64,000 nt of DNA, taken from NCBI GenBank assembly GCA_008694505.1, contig VZDJ01007747.1, forward strand, positions 39,007,787 to 39,071,786, read 5' to 3'. Source of the DNA: Cyanoderma ruficeps. Lineage: Eukaryota > Chordata > Aves > Passeriformes > Timaliidae. Shown one piece after another: positions 11,641 to 25,900 of the stretch. The notes below the pieces were generated by a model. The model was not told the origin of the DNA, did no database searches, and worked only from the letters and a program-made list of their open reading frames with translations. The translations under genes and the position numbers were made by a program. Within the stretch, counting starts at the first letter, position 1. The number at the start of each line of letters is the position of its first letter.

Positions 11641-13989
11641 TCATTCCTCAGTTAGACAACAGCAATCACCTGGGTGGAAGACAAACCAGAAATTCCCTTC
11701 AAACCTTCTGCTGCACCACGTGAAGGATATAGTGCCATTCCAGAAGAAGCCCCAGAAATGTTTTGGGATTTGCCTTCCCACCTGTGTTGCCTCATTCTGT
11801 GCCAGCATTTACTATATTCCCTGGCTCACAGGCTCACTTTTGGCTGGCATACTTCCTTTTGGTATTAGCACGTTGTCAGAAACATTCAGGGAGTGGAAAG
11901 GAATCATTTTTTCTGCCATTCTGCAATGGTTTTAGTAGAGAGTGCATCTCTGGGTTTAAAATAAGTTTCAACTGTGCCCTGTCTTTGCCTTGCTGGGAAA
12001 CATCCCCAGCCTAATAGTCAGCTCACCCCTTCTGGACATAACAGCCAGACTGTTGTCACTGGTCAGCTGTTTCTCTTGAGAGATATTTGAAGTACACTTC
12101 TACCACCTGTTTCTGGAAGTCGCTTTTTTATTATCAAGCACGTTATTACCTATTCTAAGTCCAGGCAATTTTTTATGCTGTCTGCTTGTGTTTTGAATTG
12201 TGGAGGTCCAGCTTCCAGCAAATGTTTGCACATTTTTTGTGCACTTCTCCATGTCACCTTCTCCCTTCAAGGTTAATTAGCTGGACAATTTTTAGCTTCT
12301 TTCTTCCTCAACTTTTGCTTCTTACACTGACAATTTTCCACTGCTAATCTTTCCTCCCATTTCATAGATACTGTTATTATTTCTTGTAAAAATCTCACTA
12401 TTAGTTGTCCACAAGTTTTTTAAAAATGCTTATATTTTTACCTTTCATCTTTGTGCCCTCAGTTCACTCCTCTCTGCCATTTGACATGACATTTATGCAC
12501 TTATGGCATTTTGGAGAATGTTATATAGCTAACTATATTTTTACTGAAGTTGTTCATTTCATAATCAATTTTTCCAGGATATCAAAAATTGACTATAATT
12601 ATCTGGTTTCCCCTCTCCCCCCTCCCCCCACATTTTTTGGCAGCTTCATCTGCTGTGCACACTGAATTTCTCACATCTAATTATTCAAAAGTGTCATGCA
12701 TCAGATTACAATCCCATTTTCCAATTTGTGTGTTAAACAGAGTACTGTAGTTACAGGCTCCTGAGAATCAACCTCCATCCTCCCCACGAGTAGCTGCTGC
12801 CTGCTACACTGCCTTCCTCTACAGAATTGGATGAGACAAAATTAAATATCTCCCTGGGTTACTTGGCCTCTTTGCAATGATCCATTAGTCCACATCCAGC
12901 TGAGTCCAGAAATTAGTTAATTGCTGATTTATCCTAAATGTTTTATTGGTATCTGGTTAGGTGAAGAAGAAAAGTGTCCTCAGTACTTCTGCCAGAATTT
13001 TTTTCCCCTCTCTTTTTAACTCTAAGCTATGTCCCAGAGCTGGTTCAGGCTGATGATTGACTCCAAACTGCATGTGAAAGACACCTCTAAGAACTTCATT
13101 TCTTCACAATGAATAAATTCTGCAGAAGTTTGAAAGCTGAGCCACCCTACTGGCCTGCCAGCAATCCCCATCTCTGTTTATCTTCCCATCCATTCACTTG
13201 AACCATGATGTTAAATTAAATAAGCTTCCCAGGGAGGTTTTCCTTTAAATATAATGAGCTTTTGTAACATATGAGCTGGGAGAAGTCAACATTTTCCCTT
13301 GGGGCCTCTGTGGGTCTCAGATGAGGTTAAAAAGGTGTTGTAAATGTTGGGCTGTAGTCAAACTCTCTGGCTGCTTCTGATACTATGGCTTGTGATATAT
13401 TTGATTTTTCTTCTGGAGCTGAAGTTTTTTTAGTTCTTCCACTTCTTCTCATATTTGACCTAAAATTTAACCTTCTCCTGGCATTATCCATATCCTTTAA
13501 CACATTCCATCCCTGGAAATCAGGTTAATAAAAACCTCTTTAATTCATCCTACACCTCCAGTCTAGGCAGACATTTATCATTGCACAACAAACCAAATAT
13601 TTTTCTGACAATGAATCATATATTTCTTTCCTGGGAAGGTCTTGAATTCTGTTTATATTGCCTTTGTAGAATTGAAATCTTGTTTTAAATCCTTCTGGCC
13701 AACAGGTTTATAATTCAAAAAGGATTTTGACACAACACAATAGTGGTATAAGATGAATATAAAGAAGTAAGGATTAATGCGAAGCTTCACACAAAAGCAA
13801 AAACAGCTAGCTACCCAAATGTAGGCAACATATTTCCTAAAATGTAGGGAACAGCTAGTTAAGTATCAATTTCAGGAAAGGACCTGGGGATCTGAAGGTA
13901 GAATGATCAAAATGATATAACCAATCCCTTAACTTGCTTCAGCCCCAGCAACGTCTCAGTTGAATGCCCTGCCCAATTTTCAGAAGTGC

Positions 13990-14350
13990 CTTTCAGAAAA
14001 TAGATGGAGCAACAGGAATCCACAGGAGACCAACAAGAGTGATCAGAGCTATAGACAATACCATCTGTGAGGAAAGGCTGCAAGAATTTAAGTCATTTAA
14101 CCTTGAGAAGACTGAGGAGAAATCTAAAAGAATTCATCCAGTATGAGACGGGCTGCCATAAAGGTGGCAGTGAACTGCTCCATAGGTCCCCTGGAGACAG
14201 AACAGGAAGAGAGGGGCTTAAATTTCACAAGTTATAACTAGAGAAGATGTTAAACAAGTCTTTAAAAAGAATGCTAGTGATAACTGAACATTTGGATGCA
14301 TTTGAATAGAGCTTGGTGGTGTCACACAGCATTTTTAGGAACAGGTATAC
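13990..14350 (+). mobile_element. CR1 LINE fragment, old and diverged
   Basis: Blocks such as 'gaggaaaggctgcaagaattt', 'aaccttgagaagactgaggagaa' and 'gaagagaggggcttaaatttcac' follow the order of the CR1 3' region (gaggaaaggctgaga..., cctggagaagagaaggct..., gaggggtaatggctttaaact...). It is heavily mutated with no intact reading frame. The short ORF at 13964-14146 is a relic of this repeat and not a gene. Confidence 0.6.
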
Positions 14351-17300
14351 ACTCCAAACTTCATTAAGTGCCTAGCACCTGTCCCTTGTTTGCCAGTCCT
14401 CTGAATATCCAAGCAGTCTGCCCAAAACCTGTGCACAGGGAAGTGATTGATTCTGCCCCTCTGGAGTTCAAGTGCCAGCTTCTGGGATCCACTTCCTTGT
14501 GACTGATATCCACGGCTTTTTGTTCTAACACTGAGGAGGCTGTTCCTGCCTTCTAAAGGCAGTCAGAGCAATGGACATTGCTACTGCTCCTGTCCTTTAA
14601 TCTACAAAGGGTAGGAAACCTTTCTCCCTGAAAGGCTTTCAGCATCCACCACCCAGAGGAATGCACAAATCACCAGACTACAGGATGTTCTGCTGAGGAG
14701 CTTTCTGTGCTCCCTCTTGGGGCTGGCCACTGCATTTGAACGAATTAATATTTGCCCTGAGAGAGAGACAAAAAAAAAAGAAGGCATGACTGTCCAGCCT
14801 CCAAATTACTGGATCTCACAGAAAAGCCTGGCCTCTGTCTCCAGTCTTCAATCCAGGTAATACTTCATGTTTCAAAATATGTCTTTGCCCATAGGTACAC
14901 CCCAGTGAAATCTCTGCCTTTTGCCCTTGGACTGGAAGGCTTTCCACTTTTTCATCACTTCTGCATCATGGATCCTCCATATCCTTCTTCATGTTCCACA
15001 CTGGTGGTACAGAGCCAGGAATATGCTTTCTTGTCCCTGCTTCCCCTCCATCATCTTCTGACACAAGGGTGGGCATTTAAGCTATTTTTATGTCATGTCT
15101 TAGCCTTAAAACTCATTTCTAGATTCCTCATATTTCAGTTATTTCAATAAATTCTCTTGGCAGCAGGTGTTATTCACTCCCCATCCCACTCTACCTCCTG
15201 CTTTTTTTGCTCATTGATACTTCTGTACCTAACAGTTGCCAATAACATTTTTTTTTACTCCTTACTCCAAGGACATTCATCCTCAGCAAAATTAAAGTCT
15301 CTTTCTTAACTTGTGGGGTTTTTTGTTTGTTTTTTTTTTTTAATTTTCAAATCTGCCAGCTTAAAACATTGTCCTGTTTGTGGTTCATTTAAACACATTA
15401 GTCATAGGGAGGAAACTGTGGAACTGAAATTCTTTTACTGCCTACATGAACCTCACATTGTAGCTTAAGTGTTTAATCTTCAGATATTTCCTTTTCCTGC
15501 CTTGGAGAAATGGGGAAAAGAATGTGGGTTCTCTTTCCCAAAAACTAGTGATATGACAGAATTCATGAGATACAACTGAGCCTAAAGGAAACCTGCACTG
15601 AAAAGACTCAATTCAGAAAGCATGGAGATGTTCTGAAGAAGTCTCTATCTTTCTGCTTCCCACGATTAAGAAGCAGGAAAGTTTTGAACCCTTTGGTACT
15701 GATAGCTGAACTTGGAAATCACTGCAGGGATCCAAGATCTCAAATGCCTGCTTTGTAATTTTAGCATCTGCAAGAGGTTTAGAGAAGAACCACAATTTAG
15801 AGCAGCCCTCCCAGTGTGTATCTTTAAGTGCATAATGATTTCTTGCCTCAGGTTCTTTGAAATTTCATCTGAGCCATCTGTCCACCACTACTCTTCCAGA
15901 CAACTTAGTGCTTACAGGCCAGGGCATTCCTCCTCACAGTGTGTGCTGGGATAGATCTCAATTTTTGCTTACAGAGAAACAAGGTTTTCAGATCACTTCC
16001 TTTTGGAATGGTCAGTGGTGCTCTTATTTCATAAGGCTGTGGCACAGGACTGTGACAACGCAGCCTCTGGCAGTGCTACCAGTCAGGACACAAGCATGAG
16101 ACCATTACCAAGGCAGGCTGTATCAAACATTTTATGGGAAGTGGTCTTATATGTCTGTTTATTTCTGTTTTCCTTAGACTCTGACATGCCTTGTCTGTAA
16201 AGACTGATCTTGAGTCACCTGCATAGAATGTGGCCTTTGACGATCCACCACAAAAGACTCCAGTGCCAGAGCCACACAGGTTCTTCATCTCTTTGGAACT
16301 AAATCAAACCAGCCCCTTTGAAGACCCAGCATTGTAATGATTGGGGTGGTTTGTGTGTAGAAGCCATAAATAGATTTTATTAGGCTGAGCAGGATAGACA
16401 AAATGCTTGGCATTTACAATTTAAATGTCTAACTCTGGTAGCACTCCCAGAAATAATAATTAAGTAGGAAATAAATGGCTTTCTTTAATTAAAACATTTT
16501 GCCAGGAAAATAACACTGATAGGTACTTCACTTCCAAGAACTTCATGTCCCAATAAACTGACCAATGGTTACTATATTGAATTTCAGCAATGCCTTCCAC
16601 ACCCATGACAGAAACTCACTCTCAGTGCAGTTTGGGTGGCTCAGTGATGGTGGAACAGCAGAGAACACAGTGTGGGCTGCAGGAGCCACTTGGGAAGGTG
16701 ACTGCTTCAGGGAAGGTCCTGTGGGAAGCTCTGAACTATTGCTGCCCTGCTGTAACACCTCCTACAGCCTCACAGACCCAGAGGAATTCTTTTAAAGTCT
16801 CACTCCATGGGTATTCCTGAAGTAAAGAGGTGAAGAGGGGCAAAGATACTGTGGCCCATCTCTTAAAATGCATGCAATGGACAGAGGTAACCCAATTTAT
16901 GTTTGGGAGCTGAGGATGCTCTGCAGCTGCAGCCACGCTGGTTTAGAGCACCTTGTTCACAGCAAGAGCCACCAGTGAAAGCAGCTTGAACTTCTTCTCA
17001 CCTCTGCAGCATGAGAATCACACAACCTTTATTAAACATATTAGCTATAGGATGAAAATGAAGAAATCTGTGTGACATTCTCTAATTTAGTGGAAAGGGA
17101 ACAAAGAAACAAGTTTAAACATTGTTCCTTAACCTCGACCTAGAGTTTCACCTAACACAGATTTTCCACAATCCCAGACATCACAGCAAGCAAAACTGTC
17201 TGGACAGCCACCTGAGTGCTTGGAGAATGAGCTCTGCAGCCTCCAATTCTGTGTGGCTGCTAACATACAGGGAGTATGAGGCTATTGCAAACTGATGGTA

Positions 17301-20300
17301 AAATAATTCTTCCATTTAAACACACAGCTCTTAAAAATATGTTTCTGAAAATGAGTTTTGAGTACAGGACATACTTAGATACATTATTCCATAGCAGCAT
17401 GCTTGAAGTGTATTAAGTTCACAGCTCTTACCCATCTGACAGGGCCTTTTGTAGGGCCTGAGCTTCTGTACTGTTTTCCCTTAAGACTTCTTTACATATG
17501 CAAAAAATACTGAAAATCCGTGTGGAAGCTCTGGTGACAAATCCTTTGAGACTATGACATGACGAAGGAACAAGCCATCTCAATGAATAATTTTGCAGTT
17601 TATTAGCATAGTGAAGTGTTTTGATTACTTTTGCTTAAATGAATGACAAAGGAACCCTTTTATCATGTACCCTGCTCATTTCACTATTATTTGTCCTATT
17701 GAAAGCTATCTTTTTTTTTCAATTAGGCATAGGCATAGCACATTCTTAGGACCAGAGGTGTTATGACACTGATATTAATTAAAAGGCTACTACAGAAATA
17801 ATAGATAATCATGTGATTGAGCTGTGTGTCTCAGATGTTGAGTCTAGGAAAACAAACAGTGCCAGAGGGGGAAAGGATATTTATATTTTAGCCTTCATAA
17901 CTTGCAAGTGCTCAAGGTATCTGTGTGACTTGTTCACATTTGCCATGTAAACAGAGCATATAATAAACCTTAATGACTCAGCACGAGTGTAAGGGAGAAG
18001 ACAACAATATTTCTTACCTCTCCATCTGGTTAACTCTCCCAAAGCAGTGCTCACAGCCTGGCTGGGCTCACTTCAAACCATCTAAACACAGGCTGTCTCA
18101 AATGATAGTAGATCCTCATGTTTAGCCAGCTGAATCATGTCCTTTGTGTTTCTAGAGGGCATTGCTGTTCATATCAAAATCTATTGTGTTTCTGTTAGAA
18201 GGAGTGTAAAAAAAACAGCACCTGCCTTCACTAAATGCACTATTTCTGCAAGTCGCAGGGAGGGAATCTTGCCAGGCTGCCCAAAATCTCAAATACTGGT
18301 TTTAAACACTGCAATAGAGCTGAAGCATGAAGGGGAATTGCAGTTCTTCTCCCCATGGCCAGACTGAAGGAGATGGTGTGTGATAATCCAAGGTGTATTT
18401 ATTGACACTTAGGAGACTAATACTGCAATGATAAAAAGTTCAGATCTACCATCAGTGAGAAACACCTCAGCCTTGTGAAAATTTAATAGGCTATCATGGA
18501 TATTTTCTGCAGTTTAATGTACCCAAGTGCCAGCCATACAAGTTTTTCCTGTCTGGGAACCAAACTTGAAAGTTTTCACACTATTGTATTTGTAGGAACT
18601 AGCTATCACTTTGATTTTTTTTCTCTCTTTTCCATTTTTTTCCTTTTTTTTTCTTCACTCTTTTTTAAGTTCTCCACTTTTCCCAGGACACTGACATCCC
18701 ATCCAACACTATCTGAAACAAAATCTGATGAACAGAGCTACCTTTTTTCTTCTGTGCATTAACTGCTACAAAATTAATGGCAATGAAGGCAGGGATAGGT
18801 GGGTACAACTTTCCCTGACATTTGAATTCCATTCACCACACTTGGCAATGCAAAAGGAGGATGTCCAGTTGGGTTCTTTCTTAAAGTGGACTCAGTGGGG
18901 GAGCTGGGTGTATAATATATAATGTATAATAATTCTTAGGCAAAAAAAGGTATCTTCATTACAGAAAAAATATATATATTTGAGTTTTTATATGAATTGA
19001 CATGCATGCAGGCTAATAATGATGTTTTAGACATCATTTTTGCATTAGACAGTGTTTTGAACAGAATGTTAATCTTTGCAATGTGAGGCAGAATCAGTGT
19101 GTTTTTTCCCCTGTGGTTAACCTTGAAGTTATTTTAGGTGGTGTTTTTCTGGATATGCTACACTGAAATGAAAGGAAGAACTGCTTCTCTGTCATGCGCT
19201 TGTGTCTGTGTATATCCACGAGGGGATGTGCCCACAGTGGTGGCTGCAGACAGCGCAGACAGAGCCCTGCTGCCCCTGCACACCCCTGAGTTCAGCTTTC
19301 AGAGGCATGGCACAAAGTCTCCTGGGTTTGGAGCCCCTCACCCACCTGCTGGGCAGGAGTAAAAATTCAGCTCTTTGTGCAGGTTTGACATTCAGCATGA
19401 AGTCATTATTCAAGGCAAAGGGCTTTTGTCAGACCAAAGCAATCCAAACCCTACAAACGCCTCTTGGAATGCTCAGCTCCTCTATCCATGGAAAGAAAGG
19501 AAAAAAAAAAAAAAGGAAAAGTAAATCCGTATGTGAAGAGAGCATCCAATCCTAAATTTATTTCCTGGGGTGATCTTTTTGGGTTTGAAGGCCTGATCTT
19601 CCCCTTGTAATAACTCTCTAACAGTTTTGAGGCACCTCATGCTTTAAGAGCAGAAGGAGAAGTTCATCACTGTGGGACCTTCCACCCTTGGCAAAGGCCA
19701 AGAACAGCATCTGTAACCATTTAGTCATCCCTCCCTTAAACATTCTTTGATGTTTTGACAATTCCCAAGGTGGGGAAAAGATCCATCCTTCCCACTTGGT
19801 GGGTCCTAGTCCAGTACTGAATCTTCTTCCCCTTGATGCTCTGGCCAAATATCTCTGTAGGGCACATTACCTGGAGGAATTTTTAATGGTCTAGTGACTC
19901 CTAGCATTTCTTTCTATTCCTTAAAGTCTTCCTAAAGAAGTCACAACATGTAAGACTTAAGCATTTACTTTTCTGGGGGGTTTTTTGTTGTTGTTACATT
20001 TCCACAAAGGAAAAAGCACAAAAAATTTATTTTGGAATTCAATCTCATCATATGGATCAGCCTCTCCTGCTGAGAAACAAGGTCTTTCAGCTTAGAAGGA
20101 TGTAGGAACTTCTGTTTTTACAAGTCCAGCAGCTGTAACCAAAGTGGCCTCTAAACAACAGAATTGAAAAACTGATGTTGATCTTTAATGGCTATTATTC
20201 AGGGTTGCTGCAAGATAAAATATGAGTGACAACATAAAACAAAGAGGAGTGAAAGGTAATTCAGTTTGCTGTAGCGTTTCTTCCATTGCACTTCTCTCTC

Positions 20301-22959
20301 TGCAGAGAAACACAAAGCAGGTCCTTATTCTTTCCCTATTCTATCAGTTTTTTCCTGTCTTGGTAAAAAAAAAAAAATCTAAGTAATTAGACTGTAATAT
20401 AAATACTGGTGGTGAGCAATTGATTTTCACACTTCTCTCTAGTAGATGGAACCACAGTGCAGATAAGCAGGGCATCTGGACCACACTATTGATCACCTGA
20501 GTTTTTACAAGTAATTTTTCTTTACTGCAGCATCAAACCTGTGATTTTTTAACAACCAGGAACATATTTCCCTGTTAAGTCTTTAAGCTTTGGTTACTGT
20601 ATGCAACCATTTACCTTTAAAGCCCCAATGAATATCTGTTGAAAAAATGATAGTTTGTCCTTCAGCTTCCCTGATTTCTGAGTGCAATTAAACTTCTCTA
20701 CAGAGGCATCATGTTAGGATTTATCTCACCTTAGGTGTTTCTAGGATAGACATTTACTGCTGGGTAGTCTAGACATGTCTTGGACTGGTCATTAATGGAG
20801 AGAAATGGGCACTTTTTGGAGCATGATACACCTGGCCCTGCCTTTGAAAACCAGATGAGAAGATTCATCTTTATACAGTGCTCATTCCTCTTGTGTTATA
20901 ACAGACATGAGGTGCTGAATTTACTTTATTGACTTTGCAAATGCAATCAAGCACGGAAAAGAATGAAAGCCTACCATGAAGAAACTAATAGGCTGATTTC
21001 CTGACTAATTTGGCCAGTAGTGTTGTAAATAGGTGCAATAAAAATAATCTTTGAGACAGGACACCCTCACCTTCACCCTCATAAGGATTTTGATTTCTTA
21101 TTTATTAAAATGGAAGAGATGGTAACTGTGGTACTTACATTTGTGCAACAGAGGCTGGTGGGGGGTGTTGTGAACCAGGGAGATGCTTAAGAGAGTCAAG
21201 AGAGAAATGTCACAGAAAGCTCCCTGAAAGTCTCGGGAGATGAAGGAAACTTCAAGCTGACTCCTGCACNTTGGCCAAGATAAAAGCAGGTTTTTGGGCT
21301 GGATGTTCTCAGCTGGTAGACCTGGGGTCCTCCCTGGCTGGTTCCAGCCTCAACCTTCTTCCTTTCTTTGGGAAAGCACCAAGCCCCTGATGGGAGGCCA
21401 TGCTTATGGCAGAGGGGAGAGACTGGAGTGGGCCTGTGCTGCTGCTTTGCTTTGGCTTTTTAGGAGGCACTAAGGTGTATGTAGATGGTAGATGTGCTGG
21501 GAGCAACAGGGAAAGGGATCACGACGTCCTGTCTCATCCAGAGCATGAAATATGTGCCTGGGAACACAGGGCATGGAGGCAGAGTCCTTGTCTCCATGAA
21601 TTCTGATTTTTTTATCTGAAGCAATTCACCATGAAGGATGAAAGAGGCCAGGACAGGAATGTGTGGCCAGTTAGTGGAGAGTTTGAGCCCAATTAGCAGT
21701 TAATTGAGGTGCTTTAATGCACACAGCACACCCACACTGCAGCAGCTTCTAAAACCAACTCAGCTTTTGTTGCCACTTTTCTATTATTTCACTAAAGCAG
21801 ATTTAAGGGTGGAGGTGTTTCTTTGGTTAGCTCTGATATAAAATAAAGCTCGTGCACATGCATGATTTTGCAGCTGTTCTCCCCCCAGGCTGAATCCCAG
21901 GTTGCTATCAGTCCCAGAAGGTGTTTTGGGTTCACCTCCTCTGAGTGTGATACTGCTATCAGTGTCTGCACCTCTGGATACGGCAGGGAAGTGACAGGGG
22001 CCAGATCCACAAGGCAAAGGCATTAACTTTATGTTCCACATGGCTGCCTGACTGCTCAGCCAGATAACCCTGCACATCCCAAAGCCTCAGCCCGCACTGC
22101 TGGGGGGGATGATGGCCCTGGGGGTGCTGCCTGCAGGATCCAGAGCCAGGCTGCCAGGGGGTGTTGCTGGGTAGGTGTCCCTCAGCTGCTGGCTGGCAGG
22201 GCACTCCTGCAGCATTTATAACTGCCACCAGAAACTGGTTTTCAGGAACAGACATCCCCAGAGGCTATCTCATCAGCAATCAGTTTACTTCAAGTGTATC
22301 TAATTGTGACTGGACGCTGGAGCCCCGTTTCTCTCCCCAAACAGGAGGTCAGTGATTCCCAGCCCCACAGAGGTGCTCCAGAGATGGAGAGAAATAGCCT
22401 CGTGCAAGTTTCACAAACAGTGGGGAACACCCTTTGATGCTGATTTTACCTACGGTAATGCAGAGGTGTAGGGAAGAAAAAGGGGCCTGTGTGGCTTGGG
22501 GAACCCCCAAGATGCACCCCCACCGTGAAAATATCCTCCTCAATAACACTCACTCCACCTTATGGCCTTGGTGGCAGAGAGTAGACACTGTATGGTTTTG
22601 TTTTGTCCTCTGCTCCAGTGGCACATTCCTCAGGGCTGCCTCTGGTCTCAGGGGAATTTGGGGTGAGTACTCAATCAGGCAGGTGGCAGTGGCAGCCCTG
22701 GGCCTGGTGGCCAGGGCCAGGCTGGGTCCCATGGCAGGACTGTCTCCACAGTTTCTGTGTGCAGCTTCTGGACATGGCAGTATGAGCTGGAATAGCATGG
22801 AAATACAATCTAAGGACAAGCATGAGGCACAAAAAGATATCCCTATAATCAATGGAAGCAGGAATGAGGGGTGTCTGCCCATGCTGAAGCTAGGGAGCTG
22901 GAAAAGATGCAGGCACCATCTGCACATCAGTAACTTGACAGCAGTACAGTTTAGGAAAA

Positions 22960-25900
22960 AACTGACATAAGTTTTAGATTTTATTCATTCGTACATTATT
23001 TACAGCAGTTGCTTTCATATTACAATTCTCTTTCATCTTTTCAGTTTTCACTTATAAAAAATTAACCAAATAAACCTTATATAACCAAATTTATCACAGC
23101 AGGTCTGGTTAATTTTCACAGTTACAGCGGCCATCAGGAACAGAACTTAAGTACCTACAAGTCATTTGTCCAGAGCACCTGGCCTGTCCCTGCCTGAGCA
23201 CACCCTGCTGTCCCTCGAGAGCTGGCTGGCTCCCGGGGCTCTGCGGACGGACAGACCTCGGGGTCACGCTTTGGAGGCTGGAGCTCAAAAGCCTAAAGCA
23301 CACCAAGGGATAACTTGTACACATCTCAACACCCTGCCATGCCAGGGGAACGGTTTGCATTGCTACCTTGATGGTATGCAGCTTTCCAACAGAGCTGACT
23401 CCTACTTCACAGAAAATTAGAGTGGTTGGTTCTGTTTTCTGCCATTGCTGAGCCCCAGAAGTGCAGTAGCAGAGTATGCTGGGGTACAAGACTGTGGCAA
23501 TAAGTGTTTACCTTCCTGTGTGACTCTGACAGCTCCTCCTTATGTCTGTCTCTCCTACCAGGAATGGTATTTGCAATAGTTCATCCTGAACTGCGGTGAA
23601 AAGCCTGCACTGCATAAGGGCTCACAATGACTCAGCTCTAGGGACCCCACATGGGCAGGTTCTCTGCCAAGGTGACATCCAGTTCCAGAGACTGATGGCC
23701 TTCCCTAGTACTTAATCCTGCTCCCCAGGTGCAACAGCACCCCTTAGGAACACACTGCTGCCAGTGTGCTCCTAACAGCATCACCTTCATTAACTATCTC
23801 CCTGGGCTCTCCCCCACGTGCTCTTTTGCTTTACAGTGGTAATTATTGCTGTTTTAGAATGTTTGTTTTTCTTTGAGGACTTGTAGCCACTTCCCGTTAC
23901 AAAGTACAGTACATACTATGCTGAACATAGAAAACACAAGACTCATTTCACATTGGTCTTGTACAACGGTGAGGAGATGCAGAGTAAGAGGCTGTTTGGG
24001 GGAACCCAAGTTTCTATTTAGGCATGAGTGAGTAAGCCACTGCCTTAAACATGAGCAGTTCTGGGAAGCAATTTAGCCTGTTTGTTTTTTTTTTAACTGA
24101 CATTGGACATTTTCCAAATGCATACCACACATCTGCTTAACACTACCAAAGATATTATTTTTTTCCTTTACTGCATTTGTCTCAAGAAGACTTTTGCTTT
24201 AATAAAATAACACAAGCACACAAACTGCTTAAAGCTAACGGCCCAGCACAATCATAAGTACAACTCACAAAGCAACTGATGCTTTGTTAAACCTAATTAC
24301 ATTAAAAAAATCAAATATACATATTACAAGGCAAAAGGATTAAGCTTTGGAGGAAAAGAAATTAGAAACAATATTAGCTGTAAGTTCATTACACTTACAT
24401 AGCAGTAGCTGCTTCTGCATTCAAACTTGTGTTACTTGTAAATAAATGTACAGTTGCATTATGTATTTGTTATGCTCTTGGTCTCACTAGGTCTGTCTTC
24501 TACTTATTTAGATGTTCTCTCCCACAGGTGGCCATTGTGCAATACAAAGACAGCACTGAACAGCGATTTTAACTGATCAAACTCCAAATGCTGACTTGGA
24601 GCTTGTTATTTTAAACAGTACTGTGTTTTGTCTAAACTCTCAGTTGTTCAAATTAATCTCCTGATTTATTTTTTATGAAAGGTACTCCCAAGCACCATTC
24701 AGGTAGCAGGTTTTGGTGGGAGATAAGCATAAGCTCTGTTGCATAGTCTTTATGACTGAGGGATGCAAGAGCACACCAATTTTTCAAGAGTCTATGTGGA
24801 TCTATTTTGAGGGAGAAGAAAAAGAAAATTTTCCTTTTGCATTTTAAAGCTTATTTAACACTTAGCATTACTTCATTTTCTTTATGTGGTACAGTATATT
24901 CCACTGCAAGACTCCAGTTAAGTGTCAAACTAAAATGCCTTTATTAAGCTTTAAGTAGAGTGCATACCAAGAGCATCACACCAACACTAATGAAACACAG
25001 GCCCCAGCACACCCAAAGTGAGATTGTTAATTCAGAGGTAACCAGAGCTGGTTCCTGCCTTTGTGTTGGCAATTTGGAAGTCCCTGCAGTCAGTTTCTAT
25101 CCATTTGCACCTCAACCAGCAAATCTAGCAAATTAAAACTCAGCAGACCTGCATCGCATACGGGTGTGGATCAGTGAGCAACAGCAGCAGCAGCAGCAAG
25201 GACTGGGACAAGGTTCTGCAAAACCACAGTTCCCTTGGGAATTCTGACCATGGGACTTTCTATTCTTTCAGCTGGCTGCAGCAAGGACAGGGCCCAAGAC
25301 ACCCCTGGCAACAAACACTTTCTGCTCCTGCTGCAGGTGCAGCACCAGGACCCCACCAGGCACATCCCAACCCCAACAGCCACTGCTGACCCTTAGTCCT
25401 GCCTCTCCTACACAGGGACTATTAAATTCTGACATCATGCCCTAAAGAATCATCCTCATTTCCCATGGGGAGGAACACAGGTAAAATGACCCCAGGTCCC
25501 AGCCCCGGGGACAGATGTCCCCACCATCATTTGCCCCCTGCATTTGCTGAAAGGCAATTCTGAAATGAGTCCTGCAGGCTGTATGCATGCACAGGACCAA
25601 GAAGCAGGATCACTTCTGGAGAAAGGTAAAGGCTTTCTCAGAGATAGCATCTCACATCACACATGGGGCCAGAGGGGAGGGAAAACAGCTTTCCATGACG
25701 GCAATGCCCTGGACTTTTCTGCATCGCCCAGCAGAGACACAGTCGCCATTCCTAAGCATCTTGCAGGTGCTGTCTGCTTCACAGAGGGAAAACACAGCAT
25801 GAATTTAAAACAAATACAAATTTAAGGGTTTCAAGTTAGATTAGAAACCACTTTCTTTGTTGGTTTGATTGCTCAGCATTATCAGCCTGGATCTGTTCAG

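Larger units (their letters stand above)
9506..22955. other. Intergenic region between the convergent POLN and NAT8L genes
   Basis: About 13.4 kb of mostly AT-rich DNA becoming more GC-rich after about 21 kb. It holds two diverged CR1 pieces (11520-11640 and 13990-14350), poly-A/T runs (around 19501-19514 and 20367-20379) and one N at 21270. The ORFs here, including the 178-codon one at 22434-22970, show no family motifs, repeats or plausible signal peptides and look like chance. Confidence 0.6.

Noticed and set aside
13964..14146. A 60-codon ORF.
   Set aside because: It lies in a decayed CR1 fragment.
22434..22970. A 178-codon ORF on the + strand.
   Set aside because: No family motif, odd composition, and it overlaps the likely end of the NAT8L 3' UTR on the other strand. 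A chance ORF.
25182..25196. A (CAG)5/(CTG)5 triplet run.
   Set aside because: Too short to suggest an expansion-prone repeat.
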